A stretch of DNA of 64,000 nucleotides from Treponema sp. (GCA_009787835.1 WQSN01000004.1:48420-112419), one strand, 5' to 3'. Shown: positions 19,547 through 27,971, numbered from the stretch's first letter. Notes: generated by a model not told the origin, from the letters alone. Program-made: numbers and translations.

Positions 19547-19578
19547 AAAAAAAAAGAGCTCCCAGGAAGCCCTTTTTT
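19547..19578 (-). terminator. Terminator-like hairpin in the rimP-nusA operon leader (candidate attenuator)
   Basis: On the minus strand A6-GGGCU pairs with AGCUC-U9 around a 7-nt loop, giving a stem of about 11 bp with one G-U and a run of nine T. It lies downstream of the operon promoter and upstream of the rimP Shine-Dalgarno, so transcription from that promoter must pass it. It would also stop read-through from the upstream kinase gene. Confidence 0.65.
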
Positions 19579-19601
19579 AAATGAAAAATAATACTGTCTG
19601 T

Positions 19602-19630
19602 AGCATACCGCCATTTGAAAAATATGTCAA
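19602..19630 (-). promoter_or_regulatory. Promoter of the rimP-nusA-infB-rbfA-truB operon
   Basis: Minus strand: TTGACA (perfect), 17-bp spacer, TATGCT. The predicted transcription start is near 19595, giving a leader of about 62 nt that contains the hairpin at 19547-19578. Confidence 0.7.
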
Positions 19631-19681
19631 GCGTTGTACGGAAATTTTTTATGAAGGGCATAGCAGCAAGAAGCCTTCAAA

Positions 19682-22600
19682 TCAATAAGGAAACAAATCC
19701 TGGGCGGTAATGGACGCTTCTTCAAAATCACTGTGCAGCAAATGTTCTGCTATAATATTGAGCCGTTCCTTTATGGCAGGCGACCATGATACCTGCTTTA
19801 ATTCCGCCAGTGTTTCCTTGGCAAGCTTTTTATCATATCTGGCGCAGGCGGCCTGTATTATTATCAGTTTTTCACGCAATAAATTTTTATATTCTTTTGA
19901 ATTTTCATCAACTGATTCAATGTCTTCACTCTCTGATTTTTTCTTATTCTTGTTTATTACATTCTGTAACGAGTTCAGGAACACAGGAATTTCAGCTAAT
20001 ATAAGATCAATATTCTTCTCCCTTCCCGCCATTTCAAGCTTTAACGCTTCATCGGAAAGCTGCTGCTCTCCAATATTTGCCAAAGCGCTTTTCATTGCAT
20101 GTACATTAATTACAAGCATGGAAAAATCATCTGTCCTGCGGCATTTATTCTGGTAAATAGAATCAATCAATGCAAGCGCTTTTTCCGCGTCACGGACAAA
20201 AATTTCGGCAAGCTGCGGATTTACAGGAGTATCCTTGTTAGTATCATGGCTTGTGATTTTCTGCTGTCTGGCCGCTTCAATAACATCGGTTGTCTGCTTG
20301 TCACGTATCATCCTGTTCAGCACCGAATTCATCTGCCGGATATCAATCGGTTTGGAAATAAAACCGTCAAAACCGTTTTTAAGAAAAATCTCCGCCTGTC
20401 CTGCGAGCGCGTTTGCGGTTAACGCTATTATTGGGTTTGCGTAACCAAGACTCCTGATAATTCTGACAGATTCTATCCCATCCATTCTTGGCATCATGTG
20501 ATCCATAAAAATGACATCGTATATTTTACCGTCCCTGATTTTATCAATCGCTTCAAATCCGCTTAAAGCGGTATCAATTGATATTCCATAGGGGCTTAAT
20601 AGCCCTCTTGCTACATACAGATTTGTTTCAACATCATCCACAACCAAAACGCTGCCGTAGGGCATAAATTCCCGCGTTATCTGCGCATTTCTGGATTTTG
20701 AAATTTTTCCAAGATTTAACTGCTCCAGATTATTGGCCCATTCCTTTCCAATCGCTTCAAAACCCGCGTCCCCCTGCGGAAGGCTCACGGTAAAAGTTGA
20801 TCCCATGCCTGGTATGCTTTCTACGGAAATATCGCCGTTCATCATGTGAATCAATGTCCGCGTTATATTCATGCCCAACCCGGTTCCTTCGGTTGTGCGG
20901 TTAATATCAAGATTAAAGCGCGCAAATTTTTCGCCGAGTTTGTTTACCTGCTCTTCGGTCATCCCCTGCCCCGTGTCGCTGATGCGGAAAATAAGAGTCA
21001 CATCCGTGTTCTCGCTTCTTTCCTGCGGCTCTATATGGACAGACATATTAATCATTCCTTCGTCGGTATATTTGAAAGCATTGGAAAGAAGATTATTTAA
21101 AATTTGCTTAATACGAAGCTCATCCCCAATCAGCACGGAAGGCACGGTTTCACTTACAATTAATTTAAACTCAATGGGTTTGCTTTCAAAACGCAAAATA
21201 TTCAACTGCACAGTATCGTGAATAAGTGAGGCTACATCATATTGGGAATTCGTAAGTTCAAGTTTGCCGGCTTCAATTTTTGACAGATCAAGTATATCAT
21301 TTATAATTCCGAGCAGCATATCGCCTGAATTATAAATCCTGTACAGCGCTTCCTTTGCGTTCTGAGGAAGAGAATTATCCTGCAGCTGAATTTCAGTAAT
21401 ACCCAAAATCGCGTTCATTGGAGTGCGGATTTCATGGCTCATTCTGGCAAGGAAGTCGCTTTTCGCCCTGTTGTTCTCTTCGGCGATTTCCGCCCTGCGC
21501 ATTTCAGTTATCATTGCCTTAACTTCCCTCAAGTCCCTGATAAATCCGGCAAGCGCGTAATCGCCCCTGAATTTAACGCGGACAAGAGTAACTTCAGTCG
21601 GGATCGCTTCCTTTTTTTTATTCTGATGTATACATTCAAAACTGCTACGACCTTCTTCAAACGCTTCATCCGAGTATCTTATGATTTTTGCGGATGATAA
21701 TTCACCGTCCGGCTGATACTCGGGCAGGAATTCAAAAACACCGTTGATAAATTCATTTTTATTTGATAATCCAAGAAGCCTTACGGTTTCCTGATTACAC
21801 GCGAGAATTTTATTTTTATTGTCAACCATGAAGGAGCTAAGGGGAGTAGTGTCAAATAAAACCTGAGTGTACTCATCAGCCTCGCGCATTTTCGCCATTA
21901 CTGATTTCATATCACGCAAATCACGCGCGTATTGGGCTACTATATATTCCTTTCTGAAACTGACACGGACCAAAGTTACCTCGCACAGTATATCTTCCCC
22001 GTTCAGTTTGCGGTACAGCCACTCAAACCGGCAGTAACCCGTATAAAACGCCTTTTTGAGACATTCAATATTTTTCTCAAATGACAGCCTGCCGTCAGGC
22101 TGGTATTCGGGAGACAGTTCAAAAAATCTTTTGCAGTATTCTTTTTTGCCTGATATATCAAACAATTTAAGTGATTCTTCATTGCAGTCAATCGGAATAA
22201 AATATTTATCCCACAGGATCATGCAAAGGGGCGTCGCGTCCAGCATAATCTGCGTCCGCTCTTCTGCTTTCTTTTTGGCGGAAACAATGCTCAGAAGTAT
22301 CGCGCAGAGGGCCGAAGCCAGGATCGCGCCCAGCAGAATCAGGATATACGCTATATCATTTACGCTCTTATAATATTCCTTTGAATACGCTATAAGCGCC
22401 ATGTACCAGCCGTTATTGAGCTTGCGGACAAATAAAACAGAGGTATTACCGTTATAATCAGCCGCCTTCCGCTCGGAAATTTCTTTTCCCGCGAGCAGAT
22501 CATTCTGGATATTAACGCCGTCGTTCATCTGGGACAGATGCCTGCCAATATACGCCGGGACAGGATGCGCAATCACATTGAAATTACTGTCCAGCAGTAT

Positions 22601-23206
22601 GCCGTAACTGTTTTTGGTAACAGATGTGTTCACGGCATATTGCGCGATTCCATCAAACTGTATGTCAAGACAAATGATCCCAAGACGCCCGCCTTTCCCG
22701 TCTGTAATAACGCGGGGAAATGTAATAAAGTAATTTCCCGATTGCATGTTTAAATACGGCTCTGCATGCGAATTACCGTCAATAATTAAAGGCAGCCCGC
22801 TTAGCCTGTTGCTGTCTGTCAGCGGATTACCCGACCAGAACTCTCCGAAACAATCGAAGAAACCGTAAAAGTCTGTAATGCCGGAATTCAGGTTTTCATC
22901 GTAAAGGACATAATGGGCGGCGGACGCAAGATGCTCCCTTACTTCGCTGAAATCAGCGCCGCCAATAATCATGGCGCGGATACTGTCCGAAATGACACCT
23001 AACGCAATTTGCGGCTCGGTCAGATCGGCTTCTATGTGCGCCTGCATATTGGCGATAACATTATTTACATCATTTAATAAATTGCCGCGTTCAATATCGC
23101 TCATGAAATTATAGCTTAAAAAAACCATTATCGCAAACGCGAGAAAAACCGACAGCGCCTGCACATGAGTAACAATTGCCAGTAATTTTTTAAACAATGA
23201 ACGCAT
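19682..23206 (-). CDS. Membrane hybrid sensor histidine kinase: periplasmic sensor-PAS-PAS-HisKA-HATPase-REC-HPt
   Basis: 1,174 residues. Transmembrane helices at about 15-35 and 283-308 bracket a 245-residue periplasmic domain resembling a dCache/PDC sensor (GRLGIICLDIQFDG). Inside are two PAS domains (about 320-430 and 445-560), HisKA with phospho-His591 (FLARMSHEIRTPMNAILG), HATPase (DTGQG, GTGLGM), REC with Asp902 (IFMDHMMPRMDG) and one HPt around His1036 (VHAMKSAL). It should relay a periplasmic solute signal to a partner regulator, most simply the HD-GYP protein encoded just upstream, with which it overlaps by 1 bp (TAATG). It is a paralogue of the module 1 kinase but lacks its last HPt. 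Confidence 0.93.
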   Translation of the reverse strand: MRSLFKKLLAIVTHVQALSVFLAFAIMVFLSYNFMSDIERGNLLNDVNNVIANMQAHIEADLTEPQIALGVISDSIRAMIIGGADFSEVREHLASAAHYVLYDENLNSGITDFYGFFDCFGEFWSGNPLTDSNRLSGLPLIIDGNSHAEPYLNMQSGNYFITFPRVITDGKGGRLGIICLDIQFDGIAQYAVNTSVTKNSYGILLDSNFNVIAHPVPAYIGRHLSQMNDGVNIQNDLLAGKEISERKAADYNGNTSVLFVRKLNNGWYMALIAYSKEYYKSVNDIAYILILLGAILASALCAILLSIVSAKKKAEERTQIMLDATPLCMILWDKYFIPIDCNEESLKLFDISGKKEYCKRFFELSPEYQPDGRLSFEKNIECLKKAFYTGYCRFEWLYRKLNGEDILCEVTLVRVSFRKEYIVAQYARDLRDMKSVMAKMREADEYTQVLFDTTPLSSFMVDNKNKILACNQETVRLLGLSNKNEFINGVFEFLPEYQPDGELSSAKIIRYSDEAFEEGRSSFECIHQNKKKEAIPTEVTLVRVKFRGDYALAGFIRDLREVKAMITEMRRAEIAEENNRAKSDFLARMSHEIRTPMNAILGITEIQLQDNSLPQNAKEALYRIYNSGDMLLGIINDILDLSKIEAGKLELTNSQYDVASLIHDTVQLNILRFESKPIEFKLIVSETVPSVLIGDELRIKQILNNLLSNAFKYTDEGMINMSVHIEPQERSENTDVTLIFRISDTGQGMTEEQVNKLGEKFARFNLDINRTTEGTGLGMNITRTLIHMMNGDISVESIPGMGSTFTVSLPQGDAGFEAIGKEWANNLEQLNLGKISKSRNAQITREFMPYGSVLVVDDVETNLYVARGLLSPYGISIDTALSGFEAIDKIRDGKIYDVIFMDHMMPRMDGIESVRIIRSLGYANPIIALTANALAGQAEIFLKNGFDGFISKPIDIRQMNSVLNRMIRDKQTTDVIEAARQQKITSHDTNKDTPVNPQLAEIFVRDAEKALALIDSIYQNKCRRTDDFSMLVINVHAMKSALANIGEQQLSDEALKLEMAGREKNIDLILAEIPVFLNSLQNVINKNKKKSESEDIESVDENSKEYKNLLREKLIIIQAACARYDKKLAKETLAELKQVSWSPAIKERLNIIAEHLLHSDFEEASITAQDLFPY

Positions 23207-24225
23207 TAATAATCCGTCCTTGCCTGATTAATCTGCTCATGCACATCATAAAATATTTCCGCAATTCTGGGATCATAATGTATGCCGGAATTTTCCATAA
23301 TAATATCCACAGCTTCCCTATGGGTAAAAGCTTTCTTGTACGGCTTGTCTGTAACCAGCGCGTCATAGGCGTCAGCGACCGCCATTATGCGTCCGTGAAG
23401 CGGTATTTCAGTTCCCTTTAAACCGCGCGGATACCCCTTGCCGTCCCAGCGTTCATGATGAGAGCCGGCGAATAATTTTGCGTTACGCAAAAATTCGCCC
23501 TCGCCTGTCCGGGCGATGATCTCGTCAATTATCCGCTCTCCTTCCAGGGTATGGGTTTTCATTGTCTCGTACTCGGAAGGAGAAAGCCCGCCCGGTTTAT
23601 TTATAATTAAGTCTGATATTGAGATTTTTCCAAGATCATGCATGCGCGCAGATGATACCATTTTGCTTATATCCCATTCGTTGATTTCATCCTCATACAC
23701 ATTGCGCGCTTTCATTTCGGCGATCAATATGCCGATATAAACTGAAGTCCGTTCTATATGCCCGTCGGTTTTCTTGTCGCGGTTTTCGACCATGTCCGCA
23801 AGAACCGTAACAATGCTGTTCCTCACCGCGTTTAACTGCATTGTCTGTTCACGGATTATATGATCTATGTTAAGATGCGTTTTAATCCGGTATTGCAGCA
23901 CAGGCGGAGAAAAAGGTTTTGTTATAAAATCCACAGCGCCCATCTGGAATCCAAGAGCCTCCACTCCCGCATCCGTGCGGCCGGTTAAAAATATAACTGG
24001 TATATCATCCCATAAATTTACAGATTTTAAACGCTTAAGCGCCGCAAATCCGTCCATTTCAGGCATTTCAATATCCATTAATATTAAGTCCGGTTTGATT
24101 TTTTCAAGGAGGGAAAACATTTTCGCAGCGGACGGCATTGTCATAACGCGATAAGAATCTTCCAGGGCCGTTTCCGCCATGGATAGGTTAGTATCACTGT
24201 CATCAACGACAAATATTGTCTTCAA
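23206..24225 (-). CDS. Response regulator with HD-GYP cyclic-di-GMP phosphodiesterase domain (module 2)
   Basis: About 340 residues from TTG 24225 (MKTIFVVDD), chosen because a promoter and an AAAAGGAG lie upstream of it while the track start at 24312 precedes that promoter. REC domain with Asp in LMDIEMPEMDG and Lys in ITKPF; HD-GYP domain with GHIERT, MHDLGK (HD), SHHERWDGKGYP (HH and GYP). All catalytic residues are present. It is first in a two-gene operon with the membrane hybrid kinase and closely resembles the HD-GYP protein at 8.1-9.2 kb, implying duplication of a kinase/phosphodiesterase pair. Likely output: lowering cyclic-di-GMP in response to a periplasmic signal. Confidence 0.9.
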   Translation of the reverse strand: MKTIFVVDDSDTNLSMAETALEDSYRVMTMPSAAKMFSLLEKIKPDLILMDIEMPEMDGFAALKRLKSVNLWDDIPVIFLTGRTDAGVEALGFQMGAVDFITKPFSPPVLQYRIKTHLNIDHIIREQTMQLNAVRNSIVTVLADMVENRDKKTDGHIERTSVYIGILIAEMKARNVYEDEINEWDISKMVSSARMHDLGKISISDLIINKPGGLSPSEYETMKTHTLEGERIIDEIIARTGEGEFLRNAKLFAGSHHERWDGKGYPRGLKGTEIPLHGRIMAVADAYDALVTDKPYKKAFTHREAVDIIMENSGIHYDPRIAEIFYDVHEQINQARTDY

Positions 24226-24256
24226 ATGCGAAAGCGCTCCTTTTCTACTAAATAAT

Positions 24257-24285
24257 ATTCTAACATTAAAATTACGGAACAGCAA
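24257..24285 (-). promoter_or_regulatory. Candidate promoter of signalling module 2
   Basis: Minus strand: TTGCTG, 17-bp spacer, TAGAAT (5 of 6). Predicted transcription start about 25 nt before the TTG start at 24225 and inside the longer ORF of the track, which argues against that longer start. Confidence 0.45.
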
Positions 24286-24321
24286 TCTTGGATTTTTAAT
24301 AAAAGTGTGCAAATATAGTTT

Positions 24322-25242
24322 ATGCCGATAAAAATACCGAAAGAATTACCCGCTTATGAGGCGTTGTCAGGCGAGAGGGTCTTTGTAATGACTGAAGACA
24401 GGGCCGAATCTCAGGATATCAGGCCTTTAAAAGTCGGAATAATAAACCTGATGCCGACAACTGTGGATACTGAAATACAGCTCCTGCGGCTTTTGGGGAA
24501 CAGCCCTCTTCAGGTGGATATAACTTTTTTAAACATGAGCAGCCACACATCCAGAAACGCGCCGCCGGGACATCTGGAAAAATTTTATATCAGCGCCGGA
24601 GAAATTGCCCGCCTGAAAGTGCGGTATGACGGACTTATTATTACAGGCGCGCCTGTAGAAACTTTGCCATTCGAGGAAGTTGATTACTGGAATGAACTCG
24701 CCGAAATAATTGATTATTCAGAAGAAAATGTTTTTTCCTGTCTGCACATCTGCTGGGGAGCGCAGGCCGGTCTTTACCGCCGTTACAATATCCCCAAAAA
24801 AGCGCTGGATAAAAAACTATTCGGTGTTTTTCCCCATGCCGTTAATGAACAGTATCACTCGCTTTTCAGGGGTTTTGATGATGAATTTCTCGCTCCTCAA
24901 TCCAGGCATACAACCTGCGACCGCAGCGCCATAGCATCCGATCCCCGTCTCACCATTCAATCGGAAACACAGGAAGCCGGCGTCTTTATAGTTACCGCCC
25001 GCGAAGGCCGTGAAATTTATGTTACAGGCCACCTTGAATACGATCCACTGACCCTTGACCGCGAATACAGACGCGATAAAGAACGCGGTCTCACAATTGA
25101 AGTGCCAAAAAATTATTACCCCGGAGATGATCCTTCAAAATCTCCGGTCGTCCGCTGGCGAGCCCACGCCAATCTGTTTTTTGATAACTGGCTGAATTAT
25201 GTTTATCAGGAAACTCCCTACAATCTGGATGAGTTGAGTTAA
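24322..25242 (+). CDS. metA: Homoserine O-acyltransferase MetA (predicted acetyl-CoA type)
   Basis: 306 residues, full length. It acylates homoserine in the first committed step of methionine synthesis. The class I glutamine amidotransferase-like fold shows catalytic Cys in HICWGAQAGLY and the His/Glu pair in VTGHLEYD. At the residue equivalent to E. coli Gly111 this protein has Glu (GAPVETLPF); by published work on the family that marks acetyl-CoA rather than succinyl-CoA specificity. It is divergent from the HD-GYP gene. No Shine-Dalgarno is visible; a weak TATAGT lies 2 nt before the ATG. No SAM riboswitch was seen upstream. Confidence 0.95.
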   Translation: MPIKIPKELPAYEALSGERVFVMTEDRAESQDIRPLKVGIINLMPTTVDTEIQLLRLLGNSPLQVDITFLNMSSHTSRNAPPGHLEKFYISAGEIARLKVRYDGLIITGAPVETLPFEEVDYWNELAEIIDYSEENVFSCLHICWGAQAGLYRRYNIPKKALDKKLFGVFPHAVNEQYHSLFRGFDDEFLAPQSRHTTCDRSAIASDPRLTIQSETQEAGVFIVTAREGREIYVTGHLEYDPLTLDREYRRDKERGLTIEVPKNYYPGDDPSKSPVVRWRAHANLFFDNWLNYVYQETPYNLDELS

Positions 25243-25297
25243 CTGATTAATTATAAATAATACAAAAGCTAATATTGATAATTTATATCTAAGGTTG

Positions 25298-25341
25298 CTG
25301 TTCCAAAAACGCAAACCTTCGGTTTGAAAGTTTTGGAACAG
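25298..25341. terminator. Strong hairpin between convergent metA and HigA-like gene
   Basis: CTGTTCCAAAA pairs perfectly with TTTTGGAACAG, and an inner CAAACC/GGTTTG stem encloses a 3-nt loop. It is followed by a T-rich stretch on the plus strand. The position, after metA and just before the stop of the converging gene, fits a bidirectional terminator. Confidence 0.7.
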
Positions 25342-25362
25342 TCTCAATTTCTTATATAATAT

Positions 25363-25797
25363 TTACTTTTTGGCCGGTCTGCCTGCTCTTTTTCCTTTTG
25401 GTTTCTTCGCGCCAGGCGCTTTAGCGGCTACTTTTCGTTTTTCGGACAATGATTTCAATTTCTTTTTACCGGTTTTAACTTCTTTCTTTTCTTTGGCTAC
25501 AGGTTTTGAAGCTTTGGGGATTTTTTTCAGCGCGGACATGAATTTACTGTCCGATGTAAACCCTTCAATTTCCGCAGAATTCTGTATATCAAGCCAGAAT
25601 TGCGGAGTGTTGCCGAAATAAGCGGCTAAACGCAGGGCCATTGAGACCGTTATCCGCGCTTTTCCCTTTAAAATATTCGCAACTGACTGATACGCTACAT
25701 CTAAAGCTTTTGAAACGATAAATGGATTTATTTCGTACTTGTCAATGAATGACTGAAGCACCACGGCGGGGTTTTTGGGATTGGTTGTTTTTGGCAT
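25363..25797 (-). CDS. HigA-like HTH regulator with Lys/Ala-rich AT-hook tail (no toxin partner seen)
   Basis: 144 residues from ATG 25797, chosen for AAAGGAGG 5 nt upstream; the 20 extra residues in the track lack support. Residues 1-90 are a HigA/VapI-type XRE domain (ALDVAYQSVANILKGKARIT; LRLAAYFGNTPQFWLDIQ). The last 45 residues are Lys/Ala-rich (KKEVKTGKKKLKSL) and end in GKRAGRPAKK, with the GRP core of an AT-hook, like histone H1 or AlgP-type tails. Usual HigA antitoxins are about 95-105 residues and sit beside higB; none is adjacent here. It may therefore be a stand-alone DNA-binding or nucleoid-associated regulator. It has its own strong promoter. Confidence 0.85.
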   Translation of the reverse strand: MPKTTNPKNPAVVLQSFIDKYEINPFIVSKALDVAYQSVANILKGKARITVSMALRLAAYFGNTPQFWLDIQNSAEIEGFTSDSKFMSALKKIPKASKPVAKEKKEVKTGKKKLKSLSEKRKVAAKAPGAKKPKGKRAGRPAKK

Positions 25798-25895
25798 AAT
25801 TGCCTCCTTTGATATTATTTTGTGTCTATCCATAAATTCATATTGGCTGTGAGACACATGCTATTGCTTACTCTAAAGTATGCTCTATTATCATA

Positions 25896-25924
25896 ATTTT
25901 ATACCAAACAAGAAATTATGTCAA
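25896..25924 (-). promoter_or_regulatory. Strong promoter of the HigA-like gene
   Basis: Minus strand: TTGACA (perfect), 17-bp spacer, TAAAAT (5 of 6). Leader of about 90 nt before the ATG at 25797. Confidence 0.65.
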
Positions 25925-25992
25925 TACCTATTATTATCAATTTATTTATATATACATCAATCTTTATCAAAAATTAATTAGAATGGAGATAA

Positions 25993-26079
25993 ATGACTAA
26001 TAATCAATTAACTTTAAATAATGCGGTGTAAAACATCGCTTTTGGCATTGCGCATAACAATACAGCATTGAATGCTTAA
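25993..26079 (+). pseudogene. Possible remnant or stop-interrupted mini-ORF
   Basis: GGAG lies 6 nt before ATG 25993, which encodes MTNNQLTLNNAV and a TAA; the same frame then continues NIAFGIAHNNTALNA to a second TAA. It may be the 5' scrap of a lost gene. Too short to identify, and could be chance. Confidence 0.2.
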
Positions 26080-26183
26080 CACAGAAGCAACCGAAGATAT
26101 TTATAAACTTCATTGTAATTTAAAATCTGACAAATAAAACACCGTTGGAAATTTTTTCAACTAACGCCGGTAAATCAAGAATA

Positions 26184-26221
26184 GACTTGTCCGATAACTC
26201 TAGTTAGTTACTGAACAAGTC
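26184..26221. repeat. Inverted repeat / hairpin in intergenic DNA
   Basis: GACTTGT...ACAAGTC outer arms and TAACT...AGTTA inner arms are arranged symmetrically about a 6-nt loop, with a partly paired 4-nt internal loop. No T-run follows directly. It could be an operator or the end of an unrecognised transcript. Confidence 0.45.
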
Positions 26222-26322
26222 AATTATGGTTTTAAATGTTTCTATTTTACTATAAACCAAGATGATTGGAATAATGTATAAAAAATCATACATTAAACAC
26301 TATAAAAATGATTATTATATAG

Positions 26323-26352
26323 TTGCATAATATTGAAAAATTATGATATTCT
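26323..26352 (+). promoter_or_regulatory. Candidate promoter of corA
   Basis: TTGCAT, 18-bp spacer, TATTCT, about 40 nt before the corA start. The spacer is long and the boxes imperfect. Confidence 0.35.
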
Positions 26353-26394
26353 ATAAAAGCATAAAGCATTTTTTGGATAACAGGAGAAACATGG

Positions 26395-27528
26395 ATGGCA
26401 TTAATGAAATCAAAATATATGCAGGTTGTTAATCCCGTTTATACAGGAGACAGACCCGCTTCAGAAATGAAGCTGTCCTATATAAATTATGATTCAACAT
26501 CCGCGGAAACGAAAGATGTCTCTTCCATTGATGAAGTAATAAACCTTAAAGACGATTCAAAGATGTTATGGATAAATATCAGCGGATTAAAAGACACTGA
26601 TTCAATTAAGCGTTTGGGTGAACTGCTGGAAATTCACCCATTAACCATTGAAGATATTCTGCAGACAGAACAACAGGCAAAAATGGAAGTTTTTGACAAA
26701 TACAGATTCTTATTGGTTAAAACAATTATACAAAAAAAGAATACTTTTAACCGTTCAAACACCAAAAGAAAAATGTTCTTTCTGCCTTTCAGGAAGGACA
26801 AGCGCTTTGTATCCCAGGACGGAAATACAGATGAACTGATTATTACCCAGGTCGGAATAGTTATTATGAAAAATGTTCTTCTGACTTTTCAGGAATTATC
26901 AAGAGGTGCGTTTGAAGGTATAAGAAGAAAAATATTGGAAAATACCGGTGAAATCCGCAAAATGGAAACCGATTATCTTGCCTATTTAATAATTGATAAA
27001 ATTGTCGATGAATATTTTAACTCCATAAACCACCTGGAAGAACATATAGAAAATCTTGAGGAACGCGCGACAAGAACCAGCGATGATACATATATTGAAG
27101 AGATACAGGAAACTAAAAAATATCTATTGCTCGTCAAGAAAGCAATCCTGCCGTTAAAAAATAATTTATTAATTATTTCCCGGCAGGAATCATTTTTCCA
27201 AACAGGGGAAATAAAACCATTTTTACAGGACTTACTAGAAAATTTAGATCATGCGGTAATGCAGATTGAACATTACCGCGAATGGCTTTCAAGCGTTATG
27301 GAAGTAAATTTATCTGTATTATCGTATCAATTGAACAAGGTAATGAAAGTACTGGCAATGATTTCCGCCATCTTTATTCCGCTGTCTTTTATCGCCGGAA
27401 TTTATGGCATGAATTTTGATGTTATGCCTGAATTAAGATATAATTTCGGGTATTTTATCGTTCTTGGCGTAATGTTTTTAGTCGCCACAATCATGATTAT
27501 TGTTTTCAAGATTCGCAAGTGGTTCTAA
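26395..27528 (+). CDS. corA: CorA-family magnesium/cobalt transporter
   Basis: 377 residues, normal. It is an inner-membrane pentameric divalent-cation channel. The long N-terminal cytoplasmic domain ends in extended helices (LEEHIENLEERATR). Two C-terminal transmembrane helices follow, the first ending with the signature YGMN (FIAGIYGMNFDVMPE) and the second FGYFIVLGVMFLVATIMIIV, then a basic tail KIRKWF. ATG 26395 has AGGAG 8 nt upstream. An overlapping ATG at 26391 opens only 13 codons in another frame. It converges on fliJ with a 23-bp gap and no obvious terminator. Confidence 0.94.
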   Translation: MALMKSKYMQVVNPVYTGDRPASEMKLSYINYDSTSAETKDVSSIDEVINLKDDSKMLWINISGLKDTDSIKRLGELLEIHPLTIEDILQTEQQAKMEVFDKYRFLLVKTIIQKKNTFNRSNTKRKMFFLPFRKDKRFVSQDGNTDELIITQVGIVIMKNVLLTFQELSRGAFEGIRRKILENTGEIRKMETDYLAYLIIDKIVDEYFNSINHLEEHIENLEERATRTSDDTYIEEIQETKKYLLLVKKAILPLKNNLLIISRQESFFQTGEIKPFLQDLLENLDHAVMQIEHYREWLSSVMEVNLSVLSYQLNKVMKVLAMISAIFIPLSFIAGIYGMNFDVMPELRYNFGYFIVLGVMFLVATIMIIVFKIRKWF

Positions 27529-27551
27529 ATTTAAAACCGCAGAATGTTATT

Positions 27552-27971
27552 TCAGCCAAAAAGCCTTGCCGCGGTCAGATCATCAGTTTCGGCCATCTGA
27601 TAATCAAACAAATCCTTGCGGTATTCTTTTTGCCGTTTTTCCTTTAACTTTTCAATAGCTTTAAGATCTTTTAAAGCTTCCATGTATTCGGCGCGTTTCT
27701 CTTCAACTAACAGTTCCGCTTTCCCGGCCTGATCTTCCAGTATATGCGCCTCCTGTTCCAGCCTGATGATATAATTATCCCAGACTGCCATCTGCATTGG
27801 AGATGTAAAACGCTGGGAAGCCGCGTTATGATGCTTAAACGCGGTTTCTTTTATTCTGTTTTCTATCTCGTTCAGAAAACCGATTGCCTGTCCAAGCGCA
27901 ATCTTGCATTCCTCTTCACGGAATTTCCTTAACTGGAGAACTTTCTGCAAATTAAAAGAAAACTTTTTCAT
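27552..27971 (-). CDS. fliJ: Flagellar export chaperone FliJ
   Basis: 139 residues, typical. It is a short coiled-coil protein (FNLQKVLQLRKFREEECKIA start; long Glu/Lys/Ala heptads) expected to form the central stalk of the FliI ATPase ring, like gamma in F1. It overlaps the fliI stop by 4 bp (ATGA) and is the last gene of the flagellar operon. The fold, position and length give the call; sequence conservation in this family is low. Confidence 0.85.
   Translation of the reverse strand: MKKFSFNLQKVLQLRKFREEECKIALGQAIGFLNEIENRIKETAFKHHNAASQRFTSPMQMAVWDNYIIRLEQEAHILEDQAGKAELLVEEKRAEYMEALKDLKAIEKLKEKRQKEYRKDLFDYQMAETDDLTAARLFG

Larger units (their letters stand above)
25925..26322. other. AT-rich intergenic region between divergent genes, no recognisable gene
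   Basis: Part of the roughly 0.6 kb between the HigA-like gene and corA. It holds a dead short reading frame at 25993-26079, a hairpin at 26184-26221 and a 7-bp inverted repeat (AATGTAT/ATACATT, 26273-26294). No tRNA, transposase remnant or long ORF was recognised. Confidence 0.6.

Noticed and set aside
24226-24321. SAM riboswitch in the metA upstream region
   Set aside because: The gap is under 100 bp, AT-rich, and lacks any recognisable aptamer pairing; a minus-strand promoter occupies it.
26391-26432. ATG 26391 (MDGINEIK...) just before the corA start with better Shine-Dalgarno spacing
   Set aside because: It opens only 13 codons in a different frame; corA starts at 26395 with acceptable spacing. 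Kept as a curiosity only.
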